In this document: positions 8,770-18,619 of the stretch, one piece after another
Numbering within the stretch: position 1 is the stretch's first letter
How the letters are laid out: the number at the start of each line of letters is the position of its first letter
Assembly: GCA_026260175.1 (NCBI GenBank)
Contig: JAKCWW010002422.1
Span: 1 to 31,426 of the forward strand
Length of the DNA: 31,426 bases
DNA from: Reticulitermes lucifugus
Taxonomy: Eukaryota; Arthropoda; Insecta; Blattodea; Rhinotermitidae
Direction of reading: 5' to 3'
The notes under the pieces: generated by a model
Seen by the model: only the letters and a program-made list of their open reading frames with translations
Told to the model about the DNA's origin: nothing
Database searches by the model: none
Made by a program: the position numbers and the translations under genes

Positions 8770-9320
8770 ATGTACGCTTTCGTTCACATAATTTCCCGAT
8801 CGATAATTACTGTTGTCCTGTCATTCGACATTCAAGTTCCTTAAAGTCTTTAAATAACTTATGAATAAATTTATCAAGCGGAAAGCACTGTGTTACTTCG
8901 AAACGTCGGGAACTAGTAACACAGCTTCACGGCGTCACATTCCACATGACATTTTTCCTCTAAAACACTGCTATGAGAATCCCAGATGTGGCATGCAGAA
9001 AATACTCGTATTTTATAATCTCTAGGCCCAAGCAAAGAATAAATTAGAACGACAAATTTACCATACCTTCATCAAAGTTCATGGGGGGATTTGTAAAGCG
9101 ATAACGTCCGTAGCCGAATGGAGAGGCTCCTTCCGTCCGCATTTTTACGGTTCGTACAAATAACGCCCGAAAATACTGCTCTTCACTTTTAATTTCTTTT
9201 TATAAATGTGTTACTCCCATGATGTTGCTGCATTGTAACCTATATAACATACCACAGCCCCTGGAGCCCATTTTGAGTCTGTCTAGTTCCATTACCAGAG
9301 TTTCATGTTGCATTTCCAGT
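8770..9320. other. Unassigned stretch with a CGAAACGTCGG scrap
   Basis: TTCGAAACGTCGGGAAC at about 8,898 equals the 3' half of the hammerhead-like motifs at 20.1 kb, but no CTGANGA lies upstream. Nothing else is recognised. Confidence 0.35.
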
Positions 9321-9334
9321 ATTCTGACCTCGTC

Positions 9335-9420
9335 AGCCATTAACGTTAACACAAGTCCTGGGGGGCCTTCTGTGCTGTGGTTGTGGGTTCGAATTCCGCT
9401 TAGTACGTGGATGTCTCTCA
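9335..9420 (+). repeat. tRNA-like SINE fragment, weak
   Basis: CCTTCTGTGCTGTGGTTGTGGGTTCGAATTCCGC contains a clean B box (GGTTCGAATTC). The preceding 40 bp have only a poor A box. The frame on the opposite strand starting SGIRTHN is just the B box translated. Confidence 0.35.
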
Positions 9421-9449
9421 ATAATGTCCATAATGATCCATAACCACAT

Positions 9450-10035
9450 TCAGTCCTACCATGCAAGAGCACATGAACGGATGTTGAGCTAATCAATTAA
9501 CAAATTCACAGTACTAAAAGGATTTATTCACGCTATCGTATGAAAGGCAGCCAAAGGAAAAACGAAAGTGGTTTTAGTAATGGAGCTGTGTGTGTAAAGG
9601 TCTATAGTCCCGGGTTTATGCAGTAATCGGATCTTGCTACGAATTAATACTTGCTTGTAGCTGTATATTTTGATAATGTCTAACTCGCTATAATAATGTG
9701 CAAAATCTGAGTCCGATTATGGCCAAATAAAGTGGTCTATAGGAACAGTTCTGTGAGTTCGGCGGTGTCATCGATGCCTAGCTTCCGTTGTGGGCTACTG
9801 AGCAGTTATATTTGGCCTTCTGTGTAACGTTAAGTAGAATGTAGAACAATTCTAAATGAGAGACTTGTACACCAGAAATATTCCAGACATGAATGTTTGG
9901 GCAGACTGTTAATTAACTTAGTTTTATAAAAGTTCCATCTTAAAGCTTCTAATGCTGAAGAACGAAGTAGTTTGCGGTGATTGGTCAAAAGTCCCGCGAA
10001 AAATTTACATTTTGAAGAAAAGACTTACCTGGAAG
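9450..10035. other. Unassigned stretch
   Basis: No gene, tRNA-like box or repeat family recognised. Confidence 0.5.
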
Positions 10036-10039
10036 GATA

Positions 10040-10330
10040 TGATCATTTAAAGTAATTGTGGTTGTGATGGTGGTGGTGGTAGTGATGATGTGGGTGGTGG
10101 TGGTGGTGATGGTGGTAGTGGCAATGATTGTGGTGTTAGTGGTGGTGGTAGTAATAGTAGTAGCAGTAGTAGTAATAGTAGCGGTCGTGGTGATAGTGGT
10201 AGTGATAATGCTGGTGGAGGTAGTGGTGGTGGTTGTTGTGGTGATAACGGTAGCTGTGGCATTGTTGGTAGTGGTAGTAGTACTAGTACGAATAGTAGTA
10301 GCAGTAGTAGTACTAGTAACAATACCAGTA
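10040..10330. repeat. G/T-rich trinucleotide-like low-complexity tract
   Basis: About 290 bp of imperfect GGT, AGT and GAT units. Three overlapping frames (poly-V/M, poly-G/S on the plus strand, poly-L/P on the minus) are produced by this composition and are not genes. There is a strong strand bias: the plus strand is almost free of C outside a few AGC, CGT or ACT units. Confidence 0.95.
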
Positions 10331-10629
10331 ACAATTTACCGTATGTGCGAATTCTGGATATGTGTGTCCGTAGCTGTATTTAATTCAGACTCAGGAAATT
10401 TTGTATAATAAGCGATCTTCAGTTAATGATATTTTATTAGTGTTGGTGACAATAATTTAGTCATTATAATAACGTGTTAATAACATCTGAAGAAGAGAGG
10501 ATATCCAACAGACGACGCGTCGTGTGAAGCCAAACATACTTCGGAGAAAGTAGGTCCAGTATTAACATAATATTGGTAGTTTGTTGAGGTTATATTTTAG
10601 GGAAAGCAGAGCAACAGGATTGTCATCAC

Positions 10630-10680
10630 GGATTATATTCTTATGTAGGTATATACGTACATATGTATGTAACTAACATG
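10630..10680. repeat. TA/TG-rich simple tract
   Basis: Short alternating TATGTA, TATACGTACATATGTATG units. Simple sequence only. Confidence 0.7.
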
Positions 10681-10861
10681 TGTATAAATTAGATACATAG
10701 CTCTCTGTACTGTAGCCGTAACGAATGAAGCGTAACTAGACGTGCGGAATTTTGTGTGGTCATAAATTTTAAATGTACGTACGTATTCTGTGTGAAATAT
10801 TGCTTTATACATAAAAGTAGAAATATGGCGATTGTGTGAAACTTTGATATTATCCGTGGAA

Positions 10862-10890
10862 AATACACACACACACACACACACATATGT
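10862..10890. repeat. (CA)n microsatellite
   Basis: About 11 CA units followed by TATGTGTC. Confidence 0.95.
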
Positions 10891-11159
10891 GTCACTAGAT
10901 TTTACAGATTGCTTGTTAGTTTGTAGTTGTTGCTGGCTTTATTTTATCAGTAGAAGTAGGAAGTAACTAGGTTGCGTACGTTTCTCACATTTACCTGGGA
11001 CTTTAAATCTCACGGAGGAGATTGTTCTGTAAACATTCCACTGTACGGTCTCCATACTTTATCAAATAAGTCACGAGTTAGAATTTTACTTCCGTAAGTG
11101 CATAACTAACTAATTTGTGAAAGAAAGTTCTTTTTGAAAATGTAACTCATACTTGGCCA

Positions 11160-11350
11160 GTCAAGAAATTCGTCGCGTTTTGCACAACCCGAAAGATCAT
11201 TACTGTGTTTGCAAGAGTTCGTTAGTGTTCCCTGTCCTAAGCCAAATGAATCCAATCAATATCCTAACAAATTCTTTCTTTATGATTCGTGTAATACTGT
11301 CCTGTCATCTACACCTCATTTCTCTTCTCTCCCATGCTCCACCCTGTGTT
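11160..11350 (-). pseudogene. LINE C-terminal scrap
   Basis: On the minus strand, 11,195-11,260 reads DWIHLA, a stop, then DREH and TLANTV. This corresponds to the DWxxLAQDRDxWRxLVNAV block of the LINE tails at 4.6 and 6.2 kb. ATGGGAGAGAAGAGAAATGAGG upstream parallels the 6.36 kb copy. It is more diverged than the others, with stops and no intact GRPRRRW block. Confidence 0.55.
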
Positions 11351-11359
11351 TTCGTCGTA

Positions 11360-12200
11360 ATGATATTTAGCGAGCGGTACGAATTATGAAGCTCAAGTAA
11401 TAAGTTTGAGTTATGTATTTAGTGCTGTCTTATTCTGAGCGCTTGATTTGCAACAAGGCCATTCATATGATAATAGGTCTTGCATCCATCGAAGCTTCTT
11501 TGTTGTGAGCTCCGTATTTTTCGATATATCGATCTATACAAAGCGATATAAAAGCGCGTGGCTACTAGACCTAGGAACACCGCAATCATGCAATTTAACT
11601 AACGAGACAGCTCCTCACATTTTGACTTCCTCTTCTCCTCTATTAATGTGAAGGTATTTAAGTTGAGTTTCGTACTTTCTACATGGTGCAATGCCCATAG
11701 CGTGCGTCTATCGTGTGTTAATCATAGCCTCAGTATGTGAGTTATACGAACGTATACTACAGATAGTTCAGTGGATCACGTGGCACAGGTTGAAACACAC
11801 ACGTGTTATATACACTTTGCTATGTAGTCATAAGACACAATTTTCTGGAGATAATGATAGAGTTGCACTTTGTGGTGGACATGTAACATTTTGGGGATTA
11901 AGTTTGCCTTGCTGAGGATTTTCCTTTCTTTGCTGGCTGATACATCCCATCAGGAAGCACATTAAGATAAAGGGGAGATAGCCCAGTCTTCTAAAACCCA
12001 TTCAGTGCAGATTCAGTTGATGCAAATTGCATTCAGTCTGCTCAGTAATGTCATGATACTGGTGATCTGAAATGTTGTGCCTGTATTTTAGCTGGCGTAT
12101 AAAAGATTAGCAAAATTTAAGAACATAAGTACTTTTGCCATAAATATGACATCCAGTATGGGATCGGGTAAAATTGTAAGTGCCCGGTTTTACCTGTCAG
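11360..12200. other. Unassigned stretch
   Basis: Frames of 67-74 codons without motifs. No repeat family recognised. Confidence 0.5.
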
Positions 12201-12227
12201 TTAATTGTTACCAGCAAGATGACTGGT

Positions 12228-12560
12228 TCAAGAAAATGGCAAAAAAAGTGAAGCACACAAAAAGCATGTATAGAAAACTGATGTCATAAACCTGTGTCTA
12301 TAATGCAAAACTTCCAACTTCCTCCTTGCGTTCTTGTAGCAACCGGCACGGAAGGAGCCTGCTGTGCAGCTCGGGGAGTCCTTTTGCAAAATCTGGGCAG
12401 TGATTTTGGAGTGCCTCTCTGCAAATAAGGCATCTCTTTTTCCGTGTTGCATAAGAAACCCCATAATAAAATCACCATCACTACTTATGGGATTGTCACG
12501 AAAGGGAGATTTCTTCTTACAGGTCAAAAAATCACCGATGTTTAAAATTATGACCGTCAC
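12228..12560 (-). CDS. 110-codon ORF, unrecognised; doubtful
   Basis: A minus-strand frame with a hydrophobic start (MTVIILNIGDFLTC) and a basic middle (KNARRKLEVLHYRHR), ending in a hydrophobic stretch (CFLCASLFLPFS). Another minus-strand frame and a plus-strand frame overlap it. GC content between about 12,300 and 12,420 is higher than in the surroundings, which could mean old coding sequence or a repeat insertion. I recognise no domain. No splice, promoter or poly(A) context decides it. Confidence 0.15.
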   Translation of the reverse strand: MTVIILNIGDFLTCKKKSPFRDNPISSDGDFIMGFLMQHGKRDALFAERHSKITAQILQKDSPSCTAGSFRAGCYKNARRKLEVLHYRHRFMTSVFYTCFLCASLFLPFS

Positions 12561-12579
12561 GTTGAACTTAAGCCTGTGA

Positions 12580-13400
12580 AATAATTTTGTCCTTATCCAG
12601 GAAGTTAATTAATGGAATTTTATTGAATAACGCAACACATTGAGTTAATTTAAAATAACAGAACAGGGAGGTGCTATAATTTAAATGGCCCACCATAAAT
12701 ACACGAGACTATCAGGAAACAATTTAAATTATTAATATGTTTGTCAGCAATTTAAAATGAATCCGAAGGTCGGACATTATTATGCACATAGTGCTTGGAA
12801 ACTAAATACATGAAGTTAAATGTCTGTATGCCTTAAATATAATGGCGTATTTATACATTATTTGTACTATCTTAAAACCCATGAACTATTATTTTGTGTA
12901 GATTTTAACATAGACTTATGGATTTTCACACATTTCCGCAAGCTGGAAGAAAATGATTCAGCACCTTTCCCTAAGGATTTAAAAAAAAACAGCGGTAAAG
13001 TTGTCTCGAATATTTTGTTCTAGTTTATCAAATGTCCTTGGTCTTGATCAGTAGACTTTCTCTTGGGCCCAGCCGCACAAAATGCAGTCACTTAGAGCTG
13101 AGAAAAATCTGAAGCAGAGAATACCGAATGCGAATGGGAGTGCTGTTCACCCAACTTTTGAATGTAAACTACAACAAGACAGGGAATGCAAGTATAAACT
13201 TAATAATGAGGTGCGTTCGCGTAACCATTGCTGCTGTGGAAAAACAAGGAGTATTACACATTCTGAATGTGTGTCTATAACCTTAGTTATCCAGCATGCA
13301 ATGCGCATGCGGCATAATGTCATCTGTGGCCTGTCCGGGTCTACAATATTTTTCCACATTATCTCATAAACGGTATGATTTTCGAAAAATGTTATTGAAT
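12580..13400. other. Unassigned AT-rich stretch
   Basis: Frames of 95 and 98 codons overlap on opposite strands at 13,082-13,443. Neither has a recognisable domain. Confidence 0.5.
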
Positions 13401-13665
13401 ATGGGATGCGTGTTTTGATTTTCCCTAAAACTGTCTGAAACATTTCTCATTCTGAGAAGAATTGAGCGAGATATGATCATAAATGTACATTGGTCTTCAT
13501 GTAACGTAACCGTCATTCTTGTCGGATTTTAATGAAACTTGAATTTTCTCGACAGATTTTCGAAAAATACTCAAATAAAAAATGCCATGAAAACTCGTCC
13601 AGTGGGAACCGAGTTGTTGCACGCGGACGGACGGACGGACGAAAGGACAGACAGACAGACAGACA
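13375..13665 (+). repeat. Old repeat ending in (GACG)n/(ACAG)n
   Basis: TTTTCGAAAAATGTTATTGAATATGGG at about 13,380 and TTTTCGAAAAATACTCAAAT at about 13,557 are partial repeats of one another. The segment ends ACGCGGACGGACGGACGGAC and then an ACAG run. The array at 5.6-6.03 kb has a similar tail. Confidence 0.45.
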
Positions 13666-13699
13666 AGAGACATGACGAAGCTAATAGTCGCTTTTCACA

Positions 13700-14400
13700 A
13701 TTTTGCGAACGCGGCTAAAAATTCAAAAAGTCTGCAAATCCAGCCATCACGTCAGACATGTTAACAAGATTTCGTGTTAAGAATGTAACATTAATTTCAA
13801 TTGAAGTATTTCAAGTTTGGTTCCAGATATCTTCTACAACATGTGAACTCTATTAAAGAATTCGTGCGTAAATAATTTACATTACAACTAAATTTGGTAG
13901 CCGTTGTCTAGTTGTAAACGACACAGTCCTGTATATTATTTTGGTTATGGAATTAACGACACGCTATTTACACCACTATAATTTGTAAAGATTATAATAA
14001 AAGTTACTTGATGACATTCATAATTGAATAACTGTATGTTTACAGGACGGTGTTTTACATGTGCTTTTACCATAAAGATGTTTCTACCAGCCTCTCTTGA
14101 ACGTTATTCCCAGTCGGTATATACCATTGGCTAGAAAGCCATAAAAATCTGTGAGATTGTGTCGTCTGATGGCCAAGAGTGAGATACGATTGGCGGAGCA
14201 AGCGGCACGAGATAACACAGAGGTGGGTGTGGTGGAGAAGCCTGACAATTAGAAACACAAACTGTCAGCACAAGTCTTCAGTGTGTTCTTACAGTTAAAT
14301 CTATATCCCAGTTAAGTAATCCGCTTAATTAATGTGATAATTGACAATTAAAGTGTTATTGGAAGTTACCACTTGTCGACTAGTAAAGAGTTCGAGGGTT
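13700..14400. other. Unassigned stretch
   Basis: No gene or repeat family recognised. Confidence 0.5.
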
Positions 14401-14417
14401 TGGAGAAGGATACTGCT

Positions 14418-14560
14418 TTCATCTTCAGGGTTACAAATACTCTTAGGCTGTTTGACCTTCAAGATGAAGGTAATACGCTTATCCGAAACGTCGGTAGTTA
14501 TTTCCAGTCTTCAGGGTAACATCCCAAAAAGACTTGTCTCTTCATCAGCACCGCTGTGAG
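14418..14560. repeat. Decayed hammerhead-like inverted pair
   Basis: On the plus strand CTTCAAGATGAAGG at about 14,457 is followed by TATCCGAAACGTCGGTAG, the layout of the 20.1 kb motif with a damaged core. CATCTTCAGGG at 14,420 is a CTGAAGATG start on the minus strand. A further minus-strand CCCTGAAGACTGG lies at about 14,505-14,517. Old and broken, so low certainty. Confidence 0.35.
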
Positions 14561-14564
14561 AATC

Positions 14565-15035
14565 TCAAATCTCTCGAGTTTCAGATTATTTAACGACTCT
14601 GATACGACTGTTGGATGCAGTGGGAAGTAAATAAGAACACTGAGATAAAGGGTATTTGAAATAACATGGCCATATGCATGTAGAAGCTGAGGAAAATCAC
14701 AACTTTCTTAATTGAATAGGGTTATATCAGGAAGTGCATTCGTGAGACACAACGAGATGCTAATACAGACGTACAAAAGCACCGCTGCTGTATAAACTCC
14801 TTCCATAAAAACTGCGAATATTGAACTGAAATTGCTTGTCTGAATGACGGTTTGTTTTCTTTCTTTTGGTTTTCTTTTCAGCTTCCGGATGCTATATCAA
14901 TTTATATTTTGGTATATTTAACAGCGCTCTGTTACCTGCACATGTCCGTTGACAATTTGTTTAAGAGTGAAGGGCTGAGCGGATTTTGAAATAAGGGTAC
15001 ATTTAAAATTATCCATGTTCCGTGCAGTGAGACAA
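14565..15035. other. Unassigned stretch
   Basis: Nothing recognised before the (TA)n run. Confidence 0.5.
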
Positions 15036-15039
15036 GTCA

Positions 15040-15041
<2 letters not shown>

Positions 15042-15072
<31 letters not shown>
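15042..15072. repeat. (TA)n microsatellite
   Basis: About 15 TA units directly abutting the left end of the inverted-repeat element. The element may have inserted into TA repeats. Confidence 0.95.
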
Positions 15073-15075
<3 letters not shown>

Positions 15076-15123
15076 CAACAACTGCCCTATAATTAGGTAC
15101 AATAGTACACAAAGATGTGGTAA

Positions 15124-15167
15124 ACCTCCTACATGTTTCGGCCTTCTTCGGCCATCTTCAGGGAGGT
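15124..15167 (-). ncRNA. Hammerhead ribozyme-like motif, IR1 left arm
   Basis: Read on the minus strand: stem I ACCTCC, core CTGAAGA, one extra T, stem II GGCC-GAAGAA-GGCC, then GAA, stem III ACATGT (A-U and C-G pairs around a 2-nt loop), H17 = A, and stem I GGAGGT. Stem I is a perfect 6-bp helix. The order matches a type I self-cleaving hammerhead with minimal stem III, cut after the A. ACATGT is palindromic, so two molecules could also pair through stem III. The single T between core A9 and stem II departs from the textbook consensus. Confidence 0.8.
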
Positions 15168-15346
15168 ATTCAACAAAGAAACAAAATAATGGCTAGCTAT
15201 ATCATAGATGTGTAATAATACAGTTAAAATACAAACAAAAAGTGGTTAAAAAATTTAAAATTTTTAAAAATTTAATATTTGTACTTTAAATCTATTATTA
15301 CACGTCTATGATATAACAGTCATTACAGTATTTTTCTCTGTTGAAT

Positions 15347-15390
15347 ATCTCCCTGAAGATGGCCGAAAAAGGCCGAAACATGTAGGAGAT
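15347..15390 (+). ncRNA. Hammerhead ribozyme-like motif, IR1 right arm
   Basis: Stem I ATCTCC, CTGAAGA, T, GGCC-GAAAAA-GGCC, GAA, ACATGT, A, then stem I GGAGAT. Compared with the left arm, stem I changes C to T on one side and G to A on its partner, which keeps the pair. The only other change is in the stem II loop. Core nucleotides are identical. Confidence 0.82.
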
Positions 15391-15449
15391 TTGCCACATC
15401 TTTTTATATCATTGTATCTAATTATAGGGCTTTTGTTGGTATGTATATG

Positions 15450-16350
15450 GTGAAGGGTACATTTATTGCCGATTTAAGTAGCCCAGACCATACAGTTTAG
15501 GATGATAAAAACGCATACTGACTTCTAGCCAATAGTCCACCTTACGAGTGCTCTAAAGCTAACTGTAGTGTCTATTTGGCCATTGTTTCATTTTAAAAAG
15601 TACATGTTTATTTTAAGAAAGGTTGTTTCTTTCTGTCCTTTGGATGAATGTAGCATGAAGTTCATCTGAATTATCTTTAAAGATTCGGCTCTTACTCACA
15701 GTAAACATTATCACTCTCCATTATAAATGCAAACCTGATAATTTTAGGGAAGTAATTACTGTAATTTGTGATCATCACACACAACCCAAAAGTAAATTTC
15801 ATGTACAAATGCAGAGTCCTTTTATGTTAATTCAGATGGTGCAGTATTGAAATTATTGTGCTTTAGAGGGCTTAAACTGTATGTATATGGCCGAGAGTTT
15901 AAAACACTGAATGGCTCCCTGCCTCAGCTATCGCTGTCCACATATTTCTCTGGGCTCTCACAATTTAGTTTGTTTTATAAAGTTCAGGTCGATCATTTTT
16001 CATCATTTTGCCTTCCCTTTTTGTGCCTCTTTTATACGGCGCATAGGCCCTAATCTAATGCATAACGTGAATATCTGTTCGCATGTTCCACCTCGGAAAC
16101 CATTGAATTGTTTCAAAGGCATGTGTTATTGGGAGGTCAACGCCAGCAGCTGTCTGCTTGGTTTTATTTTGGTCCGTATTTGTTCAGTCCTTAATTCCTT
16201 TACACGGAGCTCAGATCGAAATTTATAACAGTTCCCTCAAAAACAGATAATTACTAATAGGAAAAGCTATATGACCCACATATGTGGTAAAGCGTTATAA
16301 ACTCATTTAAACCAACATCATGGGGAAAAACTCCTTTTCAGAAGAAAATC
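15450..16350. other. Unassigned stretch
   Basis: Frames of 68 and 105 codons at 15,847-16,228 have hydrophobic and cysteine-containing stretches but no recognised domain. No repeat family identified. Confidence 0.45.
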
Positions 16351-16598
16351 ATTCGAGATAGTTGGCTCAAGCGGTAATGAAACTGCCTTGTATGTTGGAA
16401 GTGTCTTATTCAAATCTCTTGCGTGTCACTGGTTATCCGAACTGTGTTTGTCGTGGTCTTTATTAGTCCCTCCAGATCATAGCATAGATAGTACCTTAAG
16501 TTATAATATTAATCTTTCCTCTATGCCTTGGTCTTCCAAGTGGCCATTCCTCTTAATGTCTCAACATTTTTCAATTAATATTAATCAGTATCATTGGA

Positions 16599-16825
16599 AT
16601 GCCGATCCAGTGGCCGCGCGGTCTAAGGCGTGGGTCTGCGGCCGCTCGCTTGCTGGGATTGTGGGTTCNNNNNNNNNNNNNNNNNNNNNNNNNNNNNNNN
16701 NNNNNNNNNNNNNNNNNNAGGAGTCCTACCGAGTATGGTGTGTCTAAAAAGTGTGATCGTGAAGCCTCGAAAAATGAGGCGATCTAGGCCCCCAAGGGGC
16801 TGTTGAGCCATTGAAAAAAAAAATA
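16599..16825 (+). mobile_element. tRNA-derived SINE copy B, interrupted by an N gap
   Basis: Starts GCCGATCCAGTGGCCGCGCG with the same A box as the 7.3-7.6 kb copy (TGGCCGCGCGGTCTAAGGCG), then TGCTGGGATTGTGGGTTC, where the B box is cut by Ns. After the gap it resumes AGGAGTCCTACCGAGTATGG, passes through GTGATCGTGAAGCCTCGAAAAATGAGG and GGCCCCCAAGGGGCTGTTGAGCC, and ends in ATTG and an A-rich tail. The A tail marks the 3' end. Strand plus. Three overlapping frames here include N codons and are not genes. Confidence 0.88.
16669..16718. other. Assembly gap of 50 N
   Basis: Exactly 50 N inside a SINE. By comparison with the copy at 7.3-7.6 kb, about 90 bases should separate GTGGGTTC from AGGAGTCC, so the run length is probably nominal. 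Confidence 0.97.
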
Positions 16826-16829
16826 ATTG

Positions 16830-17280
16830 GAATGTTAAAGAAGGCCTTTCAGTGACTAATGCTTGTAAGGGACCTACTTGTTATATACGTATGTAGAACT
16901 TCTATCATTCCAAATTAACCATCCACTCCACTCATCTTCCTCGACCTCTCATTGTACGCACACAACTGTCTTCCTCAAACTAGCACAGACGCCCAGTTGA
17001 GATGTCAGGCCCTATAAATTCCACGAGGTCTATGAGAAATATAAGCATCTGTGCTGCGAGTTAACATGAAAAGAACATTCAATGAGTTCCAAACACAGAT
17101 TCACTCAAAATATCCCTGGTAGCCTCTTCTGTCTGCGAGGATTAAAACCACAACATTTGAAGTCCGCGCAAGCACCCTGAACGTACCAGTTGAATCAACC
17201 ACTGAAGTGGGAAGAATACTGAAAGAGAGGATCTGAAATACCCATTTTTCCCCACAGATTTTCCACTTCAGTTCGTTGTG
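16830..17280. other. Unassigned stretch
   Basis: No gene or repeat recognised. Confidence 0.5.
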
Positions 17281-17289
17281 TGTTGCTCT

Positions 17290-17340
17290 GCTTATTATTA
17301 TTGTCATCATTATCATCGTCATCATCATTATCATCATTGC
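17290..17340. repeat. ATT/ATC trinucleotide tract
   Basis: TTATTATTATTGTCATCATTATCATCG-type units over about 50 bp. The M/I-rich minus-strand frame across it is compositional. Confidence 0.9.
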
Positions 17341-17344
17341 CACT

Positions 17345-17900
17345 GCCGAATATTCATATCTACACGTTTATTCATGAAAGCGACTCTATTGTTCTGCAGT
17401 TGAAACCTATTTTCAGGTAGTTGTATTTTCATATAGAGGTAGTTGTTAAGGGCTGTCCTCCCTCCACATCATTACAGTTTGTGAGAGCAATGAAGTCGCC
17501 GCTGCCTCAACCCCGACTCCAGTCCCTTCCCCTAACCTTCTCTTGTGTGATCGAGCCATGATATAATAGGTACACGGATTCTGTACCGCTCTAATTACCA
17601 TCGTCATCTTTTGTTCCATCGTTAACGGTTCCTCTTTTGACCTTTTACCTTGTTCCCTCCACGTCGATATCACAATGCAGGCACACGGTGCTTTTAACAC
17701 GGCACAAGAGATCAACGGGGTCTCTCATGCTGCCAAAGACCACTGTTATGTATATGTGGACAGATTGTTAACGTAGTTTAAATCCCTTCCTCACAAGGTA
17801 AAACTCAGTAATGGCAATTAATTATTTGTAAGAAATGAGAACTCCTTGTTTTCTTGACCTGATGTTTGTACAATAGAGTTTTTCTTCAATGTGTTTTTAA
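17345..17900. other. Unassigned stretch
   Basis: Somewhat GC-richer at 17,450-17,720, with an 89-codon minus-strand frame, but no recognised domain. Confidence 0.45.
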
Positions 17901-17903
17901 GTG

Positions 17904-17951
17904 ATAGTAACTGATGATGGCCGTTATTGGGGCCTAAACATGTTGTGCTAA
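17904..17951 (+). ncRNA. Solo hammerhead-like motif, core mutated
   Basis: CTGATGA (17,911-17,917), T, GGCC-GTTATTGG-GGCC, then TAAA instead of GAAA, ACATGT, T. The 5' side TGATAGTAA can pair with GTGCTA after one mismatch. The G12 to T change in the catalytic core should abolish cleavage. ATTAAATATAAAT follows about 20 bp later. Confidence 0.6.
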
Positions 17952-18223
17952 GTGACGATTAAATATAAATATCAAAATGTGAAAGACGATCTATATATTA
18001 TTTTCTCTCATTGTACGAATTCACGACGGGATGCATAAACCAACGTTTACTCCAAGCTTCTTAGACATTACTTCTGTTTTTTATATTTTTGTTACGCAGA
18101 ATCACATTCAAGAGATTGTGTAAGTAGGAAGCTAATACTCTTTTGTTGTAAGCTTTCAGGATATATTTGTTTTCCCAAATATGAACTGGAAGGGGATTTT
18201 CTTATAACTTACGAAAATATTAG

Positions 18224-18247
18224 TATATGTGTGTGTGTGTGTGTGAG
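18224..18247. repeat. (GT)n microsatellite
   Basis: About 11 GT units, then GAGTGCGTGCGC. Confidence 0.95.
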
Positions 18248-18514
18248 TGCGTGCGCTCATGTTTAAGGCGTAACGTTCTAGGTACACACGTCTCTTTGAT
18301 AGACTAATACGCATGTGTTCTTAGTAGTGCTGGGTACAATATTCGTACCTAAAAGAGAAAAAAACATTGGCCTTATTTACTCATAACTGTCATTGCTATC
18401 TCCAATTGTGATGGGAAGTAGACTAAAATAATCTACACTATGTATTTTTTCGCTGATGTAAAGAGGGAGATCGCCTATCCGCAATATATCGGGTTTCCAA
18501 CGTACATTTTTTGT

Positions 18515-18560
18515 TATGGCCTGATGATGGCTCGTTTATGGGCCGAAACCAGTTGCCAAT
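18515..18560 (+). ncRNA. Solo hammerhead ribozyme-like motif
   Basis: Stem I TGGC (18,517-18,520), CTGATGA, extra T, stem II GGCTC-GTTTAT-GGGCC (five pairs with one G-U), GAA, stem III ACCAGT, H17 = T, stem I GCCA (18,555-18,558). All core positions except the inserted T fit the hammerhead consensus. No inverted partner arm was found within several hundred bases. A run containing AATTAAATAAAACA begins about 40 bp downstream. It could be the 3' part of a Penelope-like or retrozyme-like copy. Confidence 0.75.
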
Positions 18561-18619
18561 CAAACGCGTGTTAAACGACTTGTCGGGTCCGATTGTAGAA
18601 TTAAATAAAACATATACTT

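Larger units (their letters stand above)
15070..15446. mobile_element. Inverted-repeat element IR1 with paired hammerhead motifs
   Basis: The left arm begins TACACCAACAACTGCCCTAT. Read inverted, the right arm ends with ACCAACAAAAGCCCTATAATTAG. Similarity continues inward through GATGTGGYAAAYCTCC, the hammerhead motif and TATTCAACA to TATATCATAGAYGTGTAATAAT, with a spacer of AT-rich sequence near 15,230-15,280. Arms are about 150 bp. There is no open frame. The ends differ too much by small indels for a very recent insertion. I interpret it as a non-autonomous element or snap-back copy related to Penelope-like retroelements. A MITE that captured the motif is the alternative. Confidence 0.8.

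Noticed and set aside
9100-9180. tRNA-like GTAGCCGAATGGAGAGGCTC with ACGGTTCGTAC
   Set aside because: Spacing and B box are poor, and no second copy was seen.
10047-10408. Three overlapping open frames of 95-116 codons (poly-Leu/Pro, poly-Val/Met, poly-Gly/Ser)
   Set aside because: They are produced by a G/T-rich trinucleotide-like tract in all frames and have no non-repetitive core.
10488-10560. Hammerhead-like motif starting CTGAAGAAGAGAGG, with a palindrome ACGACGCGTCGT
   Set aside because: No GAAA at the right place (CCAAACATAC instead), no stem II of plausible length and no stem I. At most a remote remnant.
16360-16470. tRNA-like segment (TGGCTCAAGCGGTAATG with TTATTCAAATCTC)
   Set aside because: The B box is too degenerate and no matching body was found in the window.
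17904-18560. The two solo motifs as direct terminal repeats of one 610-bp element
   Set aside because: The flanking sequences of the two motifs do not match each other, and stem I, loop II and stem III differ, so they are separate families.
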